Origin: Cellulosimicrobium funkei | GTDB lineage: Bacteria > Actinomycetota > Actinomycetes > Actinomycetales > Cellulomonadaceae | Assembly: GCF_001019615.1 (NCBI RefSeq) | Contig: NZ_JNBQ01000013.1 | Location: 19,080 to 83,079, forward strand | DNA: 64,000 nt | Direction of reading: 5' to 3' | In this document: positions 7,967 through 17,885 of the stretch, one piece after another | Layout of the letters: every line of letters starts with the position of its first letter | How positions within the stretch are numbered: the stretch's first letter is position 1 | Notes under the pieces: generated by a model | What the model was told of the DNA's origin: nothing | The model's database searches: none | What the model saw: the letters and a program-made list of their open reading frames with translations, nothing else | Program-made: the position numbers and the translations under genes

Positions 7967-10155
7967 GACGTGGCTCCCTGGGAGTCAGAGGTGGGGTCGG
8001 CGGCGTCGGCCGGGGCCTGCGCCTGGATCGCGGTGATCGCGACGGTGTTGACGATGTCCTGCACGAGCGCGCCGCGCGACAGGTCGTTCACCGGCTTGTT
8101 GAGGCCCTGGAGGACCGGGCCCACCGCGACGGCGCCCGCCGAGCGCTGCACCGCCTTGTAGGTGTTGTTGCCCGTGTTGAGGTCCGGGAAGATGAACACC
8201 GTCGCGCGCCCCGCGACGTCCGAGCCCGGCATCTTCGACGCCGCGACGGACGCGTCGACGGCCGCGTCGTACTGGATCGGGCCCTCGACGAACAGGTCGG
8301 GGCGCCGCTCGCGCACCAGCGCGGTGCCCCGGCGCACCTTGTCCACGTCGGCCCCCGAGCCGGACTCGCCGGTCGAGTACGACAGCATCGCGACCCGCTG
8401 GTCGACGCCGAACTGCTGCGCCGTCGCCGCGGACGAGATCGCGATGTCCGCGAGCTGCTCCGCCGTCGGGTCGGGGATGACCGCGCAGTCGCCGTAGACG
8501 AGCACGCGGTCCTGGAGGCACATGAGGAACACCGACGAGACGACGGACACGCCCGGCTGGGTCTTGATGATCTCGAACGACGGCTTGATGGTGTGCGCCG
8601 TCGTGTGCTTCGCGCCCGACACCATGCCGTCCGCGAGCCCGAGGTGGACCATCATCGTGCCGAAGTAGGACACGTCCTGGACGCGCTCGCGCGCCTCCTC
8701 GAGCGTCATGCCCTTGTGCGCGCGCAGCCGCTGGTACTCCGCGGCGAACCGCTCGACGAGCTCCGGGTCGTGCGGGCTGACCACGTGCGCGGCGTCGATG
8801 TCGAGGCCGAGCTCGGCCGCGCGGGCGCGGACCTTCTGCTCCTCGCCGAGGATCGTCAGCTCCGCGACCTGGCGGCCGAGCAGCGTGGACGCGGCGCGCA
8901 GGATGCGGTCGTCGTCGCCCTCGGGCAGCACGACGTGCTTGCGGTCCGCGCGGGCGCGGGACAGCAGCTCGTACTCGAACATCAGCGGCGTGACGACCTC
9001 GGGCCGCGGCACGTCCAGTCCCGCGAGGAGCGCCGCGCCGTCGACGCTCTGCTCGAACAGCGCGAGCGCCGTGTCGACCTTGCGCTGCGACTCCTTGGTC
9101 ACGCGGCCCCGGGCGCTCGCGGCGGCGCTCGCCGAGCGGAACGTCCCGAGGTCGGTGCGGATGATCGGCAGGCTCGGGTCCAGGTCGGCCACGAGGCGTG
9201 CGGTCGACTCGGGCGGGAAGAACCCGCCGTTGAGGATGACGCCCGCGAGCGACGGGAAACCGGACGCCGAGTGGGCGGCGAGCAGCCCGATGAGGATGTC
9301 CACCCGGTCGCCGGGCGTGATGACGACGGCGCCGTCGGTCAGGCGGTCGAGCAGGTGCTCGAACGACATGGCGCCGACGAGCAGGTCGGTCGCCTCGCGC
9401 GCGAGGAGCTCCTCCTCGCCGAACGCGAGCGTCCCACCCACGGCCTCCATGAGGATCCGCACGGTCGGGGCGTCGAGGAACGGGTCCTCGGGCACCGCCC
9501 AGCCGGGCAGCCGGGCGCCCGGGGCGGGCTCCGCCGTCGGGCCCGACGGCGTCCCCGCCCCCGTGAGCGGCTCGCCGTCCGGGCCGAGCGACCCGAGCAG
9601 CGCGCGCACCGCGTCGAGGTCGTCCGGCTGGACGCGGTTCGCGACGACGCCGATGGGCTGCGCGTGCTGCGAGCGCAGCTCGGCGACGCTCACCTCGATG
9701 AGGTTGCCCACGGCGTCGGGCGTGCGGCCCTTGCCGGAGACCACGAGGAGGACCGGCGCGCCGAGGTTCGCCGCCACGCGTGCGTTGAACGACAGCTCGG
9801 TCGGCCCCGCGACGTCCGTGTAGTCCGTCCCGACGACCACGACGAAGTCGCACTGGCGCGCGACCTCGTGGTAGCGCGCCACGATCTGCGACAGCGCGCC
9901 CTCGGGGTCGGCGTGGACGTCCTCGTACGTGACGCCGATCGCCTGCTCGGCGGTGACGTCCACGCCGTCGTGCGCGAGCAGGAGCTCGAGCACGTAGTCC
10001 TGCACGTCCGGACCGACGGCCCGGGTGACCGGCCGGAAGACCCCGACCCGCTGGACCTTGCGGACCAGCAGGTCGAGGACCCCCAGCGCGATCGTGGACT
10101 TGCCCGTCTCGCCCTCGGGCGAGGTGATGTAGATGCTGCGAGCGGTGTCGCTCAC
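7963..10155 (-). CDS. pta: phosphate acetyltransferase (long form with P-loop N domain)
   Basis: 730 residues, the long type of Pta. Residues 1 to about 230 are a BioD-like P-loop domain ([10 protein letters not shown] near 13), the middle is a DRTGG domain ([21 protein letters not shown]), and the C-terminal 320 or so residues are the PTA/PTB catalytic domain ([39 protein letters not shown]). It interconverts acetyl phosphate and acetyl-CoA. The GTG start at 10155 is chosen because it overlaps the xfp stop (GTGA, 10152-10155) and opens directly on the P-loop domain; the open frame continues upstream without homology. Second gene of the operon. Confidence 0.95.
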   Translation of the reverse strand: MSDTARSIYITSPEGETGKSTIALGVLDLLVRKVQRVGVFRPVTRAVGPDVQDYVLELLLAHDGVDVTAEQAIGVTYEDVHADPEGALSQIVARYHEVARQCDFVVVVGTDYTDVAGPTELSFNARVAANLGAPVLLVVSGKGRTPDAVGNLIEVSVAELRSQHAQPIGVVANRVQPDDLDAVRALLGSLGPDGEPLTGAGTPSGPTAEPAPGARLPGWAVPEDPFLDAPTVRILMEAVGGTLAFGEEELLAREATDLLVGAMSFEHLLDRLTDGAVVITPGDRVDILIGLLAAHSASGFPSLAGVILNGGFFPPESTARLVADLDPSLPIIRTDLGTFRSASAAASARGRVTKESQRKVDTALALFEQSVDGAALLAGLDVPRPEVVTPLMFEYELLSRARADRKHVVLPEGDDDRILRAASTLLGRQVAELTILGEEQKVRARAAELGLDIDAAHVVSPHDPELVERFAAEYQRLRAHKGMTLEEARERVQDVSYFGTMMVHLGLADGMVSGAKHTTAHTIKPSFEIIKTQPGVSVVSSVFLMCLQDRVLVYGDCAVIPDPTAEQLADIAISSAATAQQFGVDQRVAMLSYSTGESGSGADVDKVRRGTALVRERRPDLFVEGPIQYDAAVDASVAASKMPGSDVAGRATVFIFPDLNTGNNTYKAVQRSAGAVAVGPVLQGLNKPVNDLSRGALVQDIVNTVAITAIQAQAPADAADPTSDSQGATS

Positions 10156-12653
10156 TCGTTGTCTCCTCCGGTGTCCTGCACGGCGGCGCTCGCGCCGTTG
10201 TACTGCGGGCCACCCTCCTCGGTCGCCGTCTCGCCGACGTCCGGCCACACCCAGTCGCGCACCTCGGGGATGTCCTCCCCGTGCTCGCGGGTGTACTGCC
10301 GGGCCGTCAGCCGCGCGTCGACCATCTCCTGACGCAGACCCGCGTAGGTCGAGCGCAGGGACGGCACACGGTCGATGACGTCGATCACCAGGTGATAGCG
10401 GTCGATGTCGTTGAGCATGGCCATGTCGAACGGGGTGGTGGTGGTGCCTTCCTCCTTGTAGCCGCGCACGTGGATGTTCGCGTGGTTGGTGCGGCGGTAC
10501 GTGAGGCGGTGGATCAGCCACGGGTAGCCGTGGTAGTTGAAGATGACTGGCTTGTCCGACGTGAAGAGCGTGTCGAAGTCCTTGTCCGACAGGCCGTGCG
10601 GGTGCTCGTTCTCGTCCTGGAGCCGCATGAGGTCCACGACGTTGACGACCCGGACCTTGAGGTCGGGGATGCGGCGGCGCAGGATGTCCGCCGCGGCGAG
10701 CACCTCGAGCGTCGGCACGTCACCCGCGGAGCCCAGGACCACGTCCGGGTCCTCGCCCTCGACCTCGGTGCCGGCCCACTCCCAGATGCCCAGCCCGCGC
10801 GTGCAGTGCGCGATCGCCTGCTCCATGGACAGGAACTGCGGCGCCGGCTGCTTGCCCGCCACGACGACGTTCACGTACTGGCGAGAGCGCAGGCAGTGGT
10901 CGTAGGTGGACAGGAGGGTGTTGGCGTCCGGCGGCAGGTACACGCGGACGATCTCGGCCTTCTTGTTCACGACGTGGTCGATGAAGCCCGGGTCCTGGTG
11001 GCTGAAGCCGTTGTGGTCCTGGCGCCACACGTGGCTCGAGAGCAGGTAGTTGAGGCTCGCGACCGGCCGGCGCCACGGGATGTGGTTGGTGACCTTGAGC
11101 CACTTCGCGTGCTGGTTGAACATCGAGTCGACGATGTGGATGAAGGCCTCGTAGCTCGTGAACAGGCCGTGGCGCCCGGTGAGCAGGTAGCCCTCGAGCC
11201 AGCCCTGGCACTGGTGCTCCGAGAGCATCTCCATGACCCGGCCCGCGCGCGCGAGGTGCTCGTCGACGTCGGGACCGAAGAAGTCGGCGTTCCACTGCTT
11301 GTCCGTGACCTCGTAGACCGCCTGGAGCCGGTTCGACGCGGTCTCGTCCGGCCCGAAGATCCGGAAGTTGTCCGGGTTCAGCCGCACGACGTCGGTCAGC
11401 CACTGCCCGAGGACGCGCGTCGACTCGGCGATCGCGCTGCCCGGCCCCTTGACGTCCACGGCGTAGTCGCGGAAGTCCGGGAGCCGCAGGTCCTTGAGCA
11501 GCAGACCGCCGTTGGCGTGCGGGTTGTCGCTCATGCGCAGCGTGCCCTCGGGGGCGAGCGCGGCGATGTCGTCGCGCAGGCGGCCGTCCTCGTCGAACAG
11601 CTCGTCGGCCCGGTAGGACTCGAGCCAGCCGCGCAGCACGTCGAGGTGCTCCGGGGTGTCCCGCGCGCTCGCGAGCGGCACCTGGTGCGCGCGCCAGGAG
11701 TCCTCGGTCTTCTTGCCGTCGATGACGGGCGGGCACGTCCAGCCCTTGGGCGTGCGGAAGACGATCATGGGCCACGCGGGACGCTCGTCGCTCCCCGCCG
11801 CCGCGTCGGCCTTGATCTGCGCGATGTGGTTGAGCACCTCGTCGAGGAGCTTCGCGAAGCGCTGGTGCACCTCGAAGTGGTCCTCGCCGTCGAACCCGCC
11901 CGTGAAGAAGTAGGGCGTGTGGCCGTAGCCGATCATGAGGTCGCGCAGCTCGTCGTCGCTGATGCGCGCGAGCACCGTGGGGTTGGCGATCTTGTACCCG
12001 TTGAGGTGCAGGATCGGCAGCACGACGCCGTCGTTGCGCGCGTTGACGAACTTGTTGGAGTGCCAGCTCGTCGCGAGCGGGCCCGTCTCCGCCTCGCCGT
12101 CGCCGACGACCGCCGCGACCAGCAGGTCGGGGTTGTCGAACGCGGCGCCGTAGGCGTGGGAGAGCGCGTAGCCGAGCTCGCCGCCCTCGTGGATCGACCC
12201 GGGGGTCTCGGGCGCGACGTGGCTCGGGATGCCGCCGGGGAAGGAGAACTGGCGGAAGAGCCGGCGCAGGCCCTCGGTGTCCTGCGTGATGTCCGTGTAC
12301 GTCTCGGAGTAGGTGCCCTCGAGGTACGCGTTCGCGACGAGGCCGGGACCGCCGTGACCGGGGCCCGCGACGTAGATCGTCGACTGGCGGCGCTGCGCGA
12401 TCGCGCGGTTGAGGTGCGCGTAGAGGAAGTTGAGGCCGGGCGTCGTGCCCCAGTGGCCCAGCAGGCGCGGTTTGACGTCGTCGCGGTCCAGCGGCGTGCG
12501 CAGCAGCGGGTTGTCGAGCAGGTAGATCTGCCCGACGGACAGGTAGTTCGCCGCGCGCCACCAGGCGTCGACGCGACGCAGGGTGTCGTCGTCGAGCGGG
12601 GCGACCTCGGCGGGTCGCCAGGCGGTGGACTCGGTGGCGGTGGTCGTGCTCAT
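10152..12653 (-). CDS. xfp: xylulose-5-phosphate/fructose-6-phosphate phosphoketolase
   Basis: 833 residues, thiamine-diphosphate dependent. It splits xylulose 5-phosphate (and usually fructose 6-phosphate) with phosphate to acetyl phosphate. Visible marks include [29 protein letters not shown] near 105, the ThDP-binding [18 protein letters not shown] near 190, and [15 protein letters not shown] with [13 protein letters not shown] towards the C terminus. ATG at 12653 is preceded by GGAG. Its stop overlaps pta by 4 bp, so acetyl phosphate feeds directly to pta and ackA encoded in the same operon. The cofactor links it to the thiamine genes at 23-26 kb. Confidence 0.96.
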   Translation of the reverse strand: MSTTTATESTAWRPAEVAPLDDDTLRRVDAWWRAANYLSVGQIYLLDNPLLRTPLDRDDVKPRLLGHWGTTPGLNFLYAHLNRAIAQRRQSTIYVAGPGHGGPGLVANAYLEGTYSETYTDITQDTEGLRRLFRQFSFPGGIPSHVAPETPGSIHEGGELGYALSHAYGAAFDNPDLLVAAVVGDGEAETGPLATSWHSNKFVNARNDGVVLPILHLNGYKIANPTVLARISDDELRDLMIGYGHTPYFFTGGFDGEDHFEVHQRFAKLLDEVLNHIAQIKADAAAGSDERPAWPMIVFRTPKGWTCPPVIDGKKTEDSWRAHQVPLASARDTPEHLDVLRGWLESYRADELFDEDGRLRDDIAALAPEGTLRMSDNPHANGGLLLKDLRLPDFRDYAVDVKGPGSAIAESTRVLGQWLTDVVRLNPDNFRIFGPDETASNRLQAVYEVTDKQWNADFFGPDVDEHLARAGRVMEMLSEHQCQGWLEGYLLTGRHGLFTSYEAFIHIVDSMFNQHAKWLKVTNHIPWRRPVASLNYLLSSHVWRQDHNGFSHQDPGFIDHVVNKKAEIVRVYLPPDANTLLSTYDHCLRSRQYVNVVVAGKQPAPQFLSMEQAIAHCTRGLGIWEWAGTEVEGEDPDVVLGSAGDVPTLEVLAAADILRRRIPDLKVRVVNVVDLMRLQDENEHPHGLSDKDFDTLFTSDKPVIFNYHGYPWLIHRLTYRRTNHANIHVRGYKEEGTTTTPFDMAMLNDIDRYHLVIDVIDRVPSLRSTYAGLRQEMVDARLTARQYTREHGEDIPEVRDWVWPDVGETATEEGGPQYNGASAAVQDTGGDNE

Positions 12654-12676
12654 CTCACGCTCCTGCAGGGGGAAGG

Positions 12677-12686
12677 GTTCGCGAAC
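12677..12686. promoter_or_regulatory. perfect palindrome in the xfp leader
   Basis: GTTCGCGAAC, a perfect 10-bp palindrome, lies about 25 bp upstream of the xfp start, between the Shine-Dalgarno sequence and the presumed promoter. A single short palindrome in GC-rich DNA is weak evidence for an operator. Confidence 0.25.
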
Positions 12687-12740
12687 GACTACGGCTTCAT
12701 ACAACCGCATCGACCGAGGCCCTGCACGGTTCGTGACGGC

Positions 12741-12766
12741 CCCGGGCGGTGTGACGTCCGCCCGGG
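12741..12766 (-). terminator. hairpin after the DUF11 surface protein gene
   Basis: Perfect 9-bp arms (12741-12749, 12758-12766) with an 8-nt loop, 30 bp after the stop of the DUF11 gene and ahead of the xfp leader. It separates two same-strand transcription units. Confidence 0.55.
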
Positions 12767-12795
12767 ACCGCAGAAAAGGTCCTAGGTCCCGGGAC

Positions 12796-15000
12796 TCAGG
12801 TCCGGCGGCGGGCCCGGCTGCCGTGGAGCGCGAGCCCGGCGCCCAGCGCGACGGCGACCAGGGCCGCGGCGCTCGCGGCGACGACGTCCACGCCGGTCGT
12901 CGCGAGGCCGGGCCCGGACGTATCAGGCTGCTGCGGTTCGGGGCCCGGGCCAGGGCCGGGGCCAGGGACGGGGGCGGCGGTGACCGTGGTCGTCGCCGTC
13001 GCCTCGCGCGGACCGTCGCCACCGTCGACGCAGGCCGCGCACGGCTCGACCGTCGCGGTGTTCGTCACCGTGCCCCCCTCCGGGGGCGCCGTGCCCGTCA
13101 CGACGACCGTCGCCGTCCCTCCCGCGGGGACGGTCGCCGTCGTCGAGACGTCGTTCCCGGTGCCCGACGGCGCGTCGCACGCCGACCCGTCCGAGACGCT
13201 GCACGTCCACGAGACGCCGGTGACGGCGTCGGGCACGGCGTCCTGGACGACGGTTCCGGGTGCCGCCGCGGGGCCGTCGTTGGTCACGACGACCTCCCAC
13301 CGGAGCTCCGCGCCCCCGGTCACCTGCGCGGGGCCCGTCTTCGTGACGGAGAGCGCGACCGGGACGACGCACGGCGCCGTGACCTCGGCGACGTCGTTCG
13401 ACGGGTCCGGGTCGCCAGACGTCGAGGTCACGCGGGCGCGCTGCACGACGTCGCCCGCCGAGCAGGCCGCGGGGTCGGGCCCGACGGTGCCGGTGATCGT
13501 GAACGACGCCCCCGCGCCGGCGGCGAGGGGACCGACGGGGCACACGAGCGTCGTGCCCTCGAGGGTGCACCCCTCGGCGACGACGCTCGCCGGGTCGATC
13601 GCCGCCGGCAGGGCGTCGGCGACCACGACGCCGCGGGCGTCGCCGGGTCCCTCGTTCGTCACGTCGACGACGTACTCGACGAGGTCGCCGAGCACGAGCG
13701 GCGACGGGCTGGTCAGCTCCTTGGCGACCGCGAGGTCCGCGGCGGGCAGCACCGTCACGTCCACGCTCGAGGTGTTCTCCGTGAGGTCCTCGCGGTCGGG
13801 CGGCGCGACGACCTCGGCGGTGTTCGTCAGGACCGTCTGGTCGTCGACGAACGGCGCGGTCCCGGTCACGGTGAGGACTGCCGACGCGGTGGGCGTGGAA
13901 CCGGTGAGCCGGGGCAGGTCGACGGTCGTGTCGATCGCGTTGCCCGACCCCGAGGCCGTGCCGCAGGCCGCGCCGCCGGTCGCGGCGCAGGTCCAGGTGA
14001 CGTCGGTGAGCCCGGCCGGGACGGCGTCGACCACGCGGGCGCCGACGACGTCGTTGACGTACTCGTTCGTCACCTCGAGCTGGTAGGACACCTGGCCGCC
14101 GGACTCGACGACCGGCGTGCTCGTCGTCTTCTCGACGGTGAGGACGGTCGGGACGACGACGCGCAGGTTCCGGATCTCGTGGTAGTTCGTCGCGCCGCCG
14201 GTGGACGCCCCGAAGCCGAGCTTGAACGTCGCGGGCAGGGCCGGTTGGCCGGCGGCGCCGCCGATGTCGAACTCGCTGATGAGCGGCTCGAGCGCGGTGC
14301 CCGGCCCGGTGTCGCTCCAGACGGACAGGAGGTCGGTGTTCGGGGCCGGCGTGACCACGACCCGGACCGTGCGGACGAACTCGCGGCTCGGGTCACCACC
14401 GCCCGGGGGCACAGTCTCCACGGTATCCCCGGGACCGGGCACTCCCGTGAGGTAGCCCCACGGGGTGGCTGCGGCGTAGGAGCCGCGCACGGAGACGAAT
14501 CCCGGCTGCGGTCCCGGGCCGCCGACGCCGGCCGAGAAGTTGCCGAACTCGTCGAACCCGACGCCCGCGTACCCGCCCTGGAGGAACGTGTACCCGAGCG
14601 ACCCGCCGTCCCCGCCGACCGCGGCGGGGAACGACCCGTCCAGGAGGAAGAACGAGAGGCCGTCGCCGCGGTTGCCGCCGAGCTCCTGACCGCCCCACGT
14701 CGCGTACTCGAACTCGACCACCACGCCGAGGTCCGTCGGGAACGGGCTGTCGAGCACGTAGCCGCCGAACCCCCCGTTGGTCTGGTCGACGTCGGTGAGC
14801 CGGAGCCAGCCGTCGCCCTCACCCGTCAGCGTGGCCTCCCCGAACGGGACCCAGGCAGGGTCGTTCGGCGTCGTGCTCCCGAACGGCTCCTCGATCGGGA
14901 AGCCCGCCGCGGTGGCGGGCACAGCGACGGCGCCCGCGGCGAGCACGAGGGCGGCGGTCGCGGCAAACCGCAGGCGGTGGCGTCGGGCTCGGTGCGTCAC
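12796..15000 (-). CDS. cell-wall-anchored lectin-like/DUF11 repeat surface protein
   Basis: 734 residues. A basic N terminus and hydrophobic stretch (residues 10-33) form a signal peptide. Residues about 35-230 resemble an L-type (legume-like) lectin beta-sandwich ([31 protein letters not shown]). Three DUF11 repeats follow (each starting like [54 protein letters not shown]), then a PGPGPGP spacer, LATTG at about 699-703, a hydrophobic helix and a basic tail: a sortase sorting signal of the LAxTG type used by class E sortases. GTG at 15000 has AGGAG 7 nt upstream. Probably adhesion or carbohydrate binding at the surface; ligand unknown. No sortase gene is in the window. Confidence 0.85.
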   Translation of the reverse strand: MTHRARRHRLRFAATAALVLAAGAVAVPATAAGFPIEEPFGSTTPNDPAWVPFGEATLTGEGDGWLRLTDVDQTNGGFGGYVLDSPFPTDLGVVVEFEYATWGGQELGGNRGDGLSFFLLDGSFPAAVGGDGGSLGYTFLQGGYAGVGFDEFGNFSAGVGGPGPQPGFVSVRGSYAAATPWGYLTGVPGPGDTVETVPPGGGDPSREFVRTVRVVVTPAPNTDLLSVWSDTGPGTALEPLISEFDIGGAAGQPALPATFKLGFGASTGGATNYHEIRNLRVVVPTVLTVEKTTSTPVVESGGQVSYQLEVTNEYVNDVVGARVVDAVPAGLTDVTWTCAATGGAACGTASGSGNAIDTTVDLPRLTGSTPTASAVLTVTGTAPFVDDQTVLTNTAEVVAPPDREDLTENTSSVDVTVLPAADLAVAKELTSPSPLVLGDLVEYVVDVTNEGPGDARGVVVADALPAAIDPASVVAEGCTLEGTTLVCPVGPLAAGAGASFTITGTVGPDPAACSAGDVVQRARVTSTSGDPDPSNDVAEVTAPCVVPVALSVTKTGPAQVTGGAELRWEVVVTNDGPAAAPGTVVQDAVPDAVTGVSWTCSVSDGSACDAPSGTGNDVSTTATVPAGGTATVVVTGTAPPEGGTVTNTATVEPCAACVDGGDGPREATATTTVTAAPVPGPGPGPGPEPQQPDTSGPGLATTGVDVVAASAAALVAVALGAGLALHGSRARRRT

Positions 15001-15138
15001 GGATGCTCCTCTCGTGCACCGGCCCCGTCGCCGGCGTGTCGTCCCCGTCTCGTCCCCCGTGCTTCCCCATCGGACCACACCGGTGTGAGGTTCGCCCGGT
15101 ACGACGCCCGCGATGCGGGTTCTCGCACGAGGCCCGGT

Positions 15139-15144
15139 TACCGT
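15139..15144 (+). promoter_or_regulatory. -10 box of a probable leaderless SURF1 promoter
   Basis: TACCGT ends 6 nt before the GTG start at 15151. No Shine-Dalgarno sequence is present. Confidence 0.4.
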
Positions 15145-15150
15145 GGGCTC

Positions 15151-16044
15151 GTGCCCGAGCCCACCGCCCCGCGTTCGTTCTGGGCGGTCGCCCGCCAGCC
15201 CCGCGTGGTCGGTCTGCTCGTGCTGTTCCTCCTGGCCGCCGCCGTGTGCGCACGGCTCGGCGTCTGGCAGCTCGACCGCGCGCAGCAGCGCGCCGAGCTC
15301 GCGGCGCAGCAGGAGGCCGCGGAGCTCGAGGCCGCCGGGCCCGAGGGTGTCGGGGTGCTGCTCCCGCCGCAGTCCTCCTTCCCGGGCGAGCTCGTCGGCC
15401 GGCAAGCCTGGGTCGAGGGGGAGTACGACCCGGAGGGTCAGCTCCTCGTGGAGAACCGTGCGCTCGACGGCAGGGTGGGCTACCTCGTCCTCACGCCGCT
15501 GCACGTGACCGACGACGGGACGCAGGGCGCGTCGTGGGCCGATCTCTCGGGCGCGCCCGTGCTGCCCGTGGTCCGCGGCTGGGTCGAGACGCCCGAGGAG
15601 AGCGCCGCGCTCGACCCGCCGGACGGCGTCGTGCGGCTCACCGGCTACCTCCAGGCCTCGGAGGCCGCGGGCCAGGGCGGCTCTGCTCCGGGGCTCACGG
15701 ACGCGATCTCGACCGGGGCGCTCGTCAACGAGTGGGGCGGACCGATGTACTCGGGGTACCTCGTGCTGCTGTCGTCCGACCCGGCGCAGCCGTCGGCGGC
15801 CGAGGGCGGTCCGGCGCAGCTCCCGCGCCCGATGATCGAGGGCGGCACCGGCCTCAACCTCCAGAACCTCTTCTACGCGCTGCAGTGGTGGGTGTTCGGC
15901 GGATTCGCCGTGCTGCTGTGGGTCCGCCTCGTGCGCGACGAGGCCGCGGGTGGCAAGCGCCGCACGCGCGGCGACGGCACCGGGATCGCCGGCCTGCCCG
16001 ACCCCACCGAGATCGACCCGCCCGGCTCGACGTCGACCTCCTGA
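15151..16044 (+). CDS. SURF1 family protein (cytochrome oxidase assembly)
   Basis: 297 residues with the SURF1 layout: a transmembrane helix near the N terminus (about 19-38) ending in LGVWQLDRAQQRAEL, an extracytoplasmic domain with the motif EGEYDPEGQLLVENR and VVRGWVETPEES, and a second transmembrane helix at about 240-258 (FYALQWWVFGGFAVLLWV). SURF1 proteins help insert heme into the aa3-type cytochrome c oxidase. A charged tail follows the last helix. No oxidase genes are adjacent. Start chosen for the -10 box and because the family begins close to the first helix. Confidence 0.88.
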   Translation: MPEPTAPRSFWAVARQPRVVGLLVLFLLAAAVCARLGVWQLDRAQQRAELAAQQEAAELEAAGPEGVGVLLPPQSSFPGELVGRQAWVEGEYDPEGQLLVENRALDGRVGYLVLTPLHVTDDGTQGASWADLSGAPVLPVVRGWVETPEESAALDPPDGVVRLTGYLQASEAAGQGGSAPGLTDAISTGALVNEWGGPMYSGYLVLLSSDPAQPSAAEGGPAQLPRPMIEGGTGLNLQNLFYALQWWVFGGFAVLLWVRLVRDEAAGGKRRTRGDGTGIAGLPDPTEIDPPGSTSTS

Positions 16045-16075
16045 GGGTCGATCTCGGACCTACGGGTCGATCTCG
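16045..16075 (+). repeat. two copies of GGGTCGATCTCG
   Basis: The 12-mer occurs at 16045-16056 and 16064-16075, immediately after the SURF1 stop. The same 12-mer recurs on the far side of the next gene (17314-17325, plus an inverted copy at 17258-17269). Confidence 0.6.
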
Positions 16076-16116
16076 CAGACCGCGGCTCGACGCGCGGGCC
16101 CCACCCCGCGGAGCCG

Positions 16117-17019
16117 TCACCGACGAAGAGCACGCTCGACGCGACGCACGATCGCCGCAGGGTCGCCCAGGTCGGCCCAGACGACGCGCAGCACGACCCA
16201 TCCCGCCTCGACGAGCGCGTCGTGCCGCACCTTCTCCTGCTGCAGGCGTGACCGTGCGTCCCCGAACCCGCCGCCGGAGTACTTGACCGCACCGTCGAAC
16301 TCGACCGCGACCCGGTGCTCCGGCCACCCGAGGTCCACCCACAGGCTCCCGCCCCACGTCGGGACCTCGAGCCCGGGCACGGGAGCGGCCAGCCCGGCCT
16401 CGTGCAGGATCCAGCGCACGACCGACTCGCCCGGAGACTCCGCGCGGGCGTCCGCGAGCCCGACGACGGCCCGCGCGCCCTGGACACCGCGCCCTCCCAC
16501 CGCCTCCGCCAGCAGGACGGCGAGCACCGCCGGATCGGCGCCGGCACGCAGGGCCGAGTCGGCGACGACCAGTGCCTGCGCGCCCGGCAGGGACCGGGCG
16601 CAGTCCACGACCGTCCGTTCCAGCGTCGTGACCGGGAGGCCGGTGACGACGGCGCGGTCGCGGTCCGGGAGGTCCGTCCAGTGCCGGCGCAAGGTCGGCT
16701 CTCGCGTCTGCGCCGCCTTGGGCGGGCGGAGCTGGGTGACGTGGACGACGTCTGCCAGGCGCCAGGTCCAGCACCCGTGCAGCAGCGCGGCGCTCGTGTG
16801 GCTGAACCAGTACGCGTTCGACAACCGCTCGGCGACGGCGCTGACGCGACGCAGCACCAGCTCGCGACGGAGCTGCGCGGGGCTCAGGTCGTCAGGGACC
16901 GGCGGGAGGTAGACGCCGCGCCGGACGCGGTCGAGGGTTCCGGCTCGTGTGCGGCGCGCGAGCTCCGTGCGCCGCTCCTCGGAGAAGCGGGTCGCCGTCG
17001 GTGGGGCGGGACGCTCCAT
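16117..17019 (-). CDS. AbiEi/DUF559-like protein
   Basis: 300 residues. The N-terminal part is winged-helix-like (ELARRTRAGTLDRVRRGVYLPP near 15-40, then YWFSHTSAALLHG), as in AbiEi-type antitoxins and related proteins. The C-terminal part (from about 195) is a DUF559 domain, an endonuclease-like fold: LWVDLGWPEHRVAVEFDG near 235 followed by RHDALVEAGWVVLRVVW. This architecture is widespread in actinobacteria and its role is not established; the AbiE antitoxin link is by fold only, and no AbiEii-like toxin gene is adjacent. ATG at 17019 is preferred over an upstream extension with no domain. GGGTCGATCTCG repeats lie on both sides. Confidence 0.7.
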   Translation of the reverse strand: MERPAPPTATRFSEERRTELARRTRAGTLDRVRRGVYLPPVPDDLSPAQLRRELVLRRVSAVAERLSNAYWFSHTSAALLHGCWTWRLADVVHVTQLRPPKAAQTREPTLRRHWTDLPDRDRAVVTGLPVTTLERTVVDCARSLPGAQALVVADSALRAGADPAVLAVLLAEAVGGRGVQGARAVVGLADARAESPGESVVRWILHEAGLAAPVPGLEVPTWGGSLWVDLGWPEHRVAVEFDGAVKYSGGGFGDARSRLQQEKVRHDALVEAGWVVLRVVWADLGDPAAIVRRVERALRR

Positions 17020-17503
17020 GCGTCGGTCGTCACCGGGGCGTCGGAGCGTCGGACGACGCGGTAGCCGGACGGTCGTCTGGCGACGTGCGGCCTGGCACGA
17101 GGTCTCGGTCGAGGTCCGCTCGGGGCGGGGTGCCGTGGAGTCGCGTGTCACGGGACAGGGCGACGCTCGGCGGGATGTCGCTCGGCATGGTGCCGAGCGT
17201 CGTCGATACAGGCATGGCGTGGGGCGCGATGCCGTGGTCTGTGGACAAGTGAACCCGCGAGATCGACCCGAGCGTCCGAGATCGGCCCTCAGGAGGTCGA
17301 TCTCGAGACCTGGGGGTCGATCTCGCGGGCCGGTGGTCGTGCGGGGAGCCCTCCGGACGGGAGGGAGCGCGTCCGTCTCAACACCTGACACAGGGGTTGC
17401 CGGACGTAAGTACGGACTGCAGTCTTATCGCGATTCGGGCAGTGCGTCCGAATCGTCCGCCGGTCGAGGTCGCCCGGCGGTCCGAGAGACACGGGGGTAC
17501 TCC
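17020..17503. other. 484-bp gene-free region with repeats and a promoter zone
   Basis: The region between two divergent genes. It holds a repeat cluster with a perfect 16-bp inverted repeat (17254-17329) and, closer to the small secreted gene, a less GC-rich stretch (about 17380-17450) that is the likeliest place for its promoter. No RNA gene or convincing small protein was found. Reading frames through it are Arg/Ser rich and look like GC-skew artefacts. Confidence 0.5.
17254..17329. repeat. inverted repeat built from GGGTCGATCTCG units
   Basis: Perfect 16-bp arms at 17254-17269 and 17314-17329. Between them are a further direct copy, GGTCGATCTCG at 17295-17305, and a partial inverted one near 17277. 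It could fold into a large branched stem. The unit is shared with 16045-16075, so the AbiEi/DUF559-like gene is bracketed. Confidence 0.65.
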
Positions 17504-17797
17504 ATGAAGAAGCGTCTTGCACCTCTGGCGGCAGCAGCCGTCACGCTGGGCCTCGTCCTGGTCCCGGCGGCCAGCGCGAGCGCTGCCAGCCGGTCCACGC
17601 CGTACAACTGCGGGACCCGCGACGCGAAGGTCACCGCGAGCGCGCCGACGAACGTGACGCTCACCGTCAACGGGACGACGAGGAGCGCGAGCAACAGCGC
17701 GGGCGCGTCGGTCACCCTGTACGACTACGACGGCCAGGGGACCGCGTACGCGTCGTCGAGCAACGCCTCGGTCTCGATCAACGTCACGTGCTTCTGA
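17504..17797 (+). CDS. small secreted protein, unrecognised
   Basis: 97 residues: a clear Sec signal peptide (MKKR, hydrophobic core, cleavage near ASA-AS at about 25-30) and a mature part of about 68 residues. The mature protein is Ser/Thr/Asn rich with two cysteines (YNCGT near the start and the penultimate residue, NVTCF) placed to join the ends by a disulfide, so a small beta-sandwich is plausible. I do not recognise a family. It stands alone, with a long hairpin terminator after it. Its Ser/Asn-rich composition is unlike its neighbours. Confidence 0.75.
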   Translation: MKKRLAPLAAAAVTLGLVLVPAASASAASRSTPYNCGTRDAKVTASAPTNVTLTVNGTTRSASNSAGASVTLYDYDGQGTAYASSSNASVSINVTCF

Positions 17798-17837
17798 CCC
17801 CGACGCGGTCGAGCGTCATGGTCTGAACGTCGCAGGG

Positions 17838-17878
17838 CGCCGGTGCCCGGTCGTCGCGACGACGACCGGGCACCGGCG
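17838..17878. terminator. perfect 19-bp hairpin between convergent genes
   Basis: Arms 17838-17856 and 17860-17878 are exact complements with a 3-nt loop. It lies between the small secreted gene (plus) and the ABC transporter operon (minus), so it can serve both. Confidence 0.75.
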
Positions 17879-17885
17879 TGTCCGG

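Noticed and set aside
10156..10521. Upstream extension of pta to 10521
   Set aside because: The added residues have no homology and overlap xfp in a shadow phase; GTG at 10155 overlaps the xfp stop and starts the P-loop domain.
10281..12785. An 834-codon open frame on the plus strand opposite xfp
   Set aside because: Composition is Val/Arg/Asp/Glu repeats with no motif, while the minus strand encodes an unmistakable phosphoketolase. Similar long antisense frames opposite pta (8593-10332), the ABC genes and pcrA were rejected for the same reason.
16117..17391. N-terminal extension of the AbiEi/DUF559-like protein to 17391
   Set aside because: The extra 124 residues run through the intergenic repeats and are Arg/Pro/Ser rich without a domain; the ATG at 17019 directly precedes the winged-helix-like part.
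16117..17797. A complete AbiE-type toxin-antitoxin pair
   Set aside because: No nucleotidyltransferase (AbiEii) gene lies on either side; the neighbours are SURF1 and a small secreted protein.
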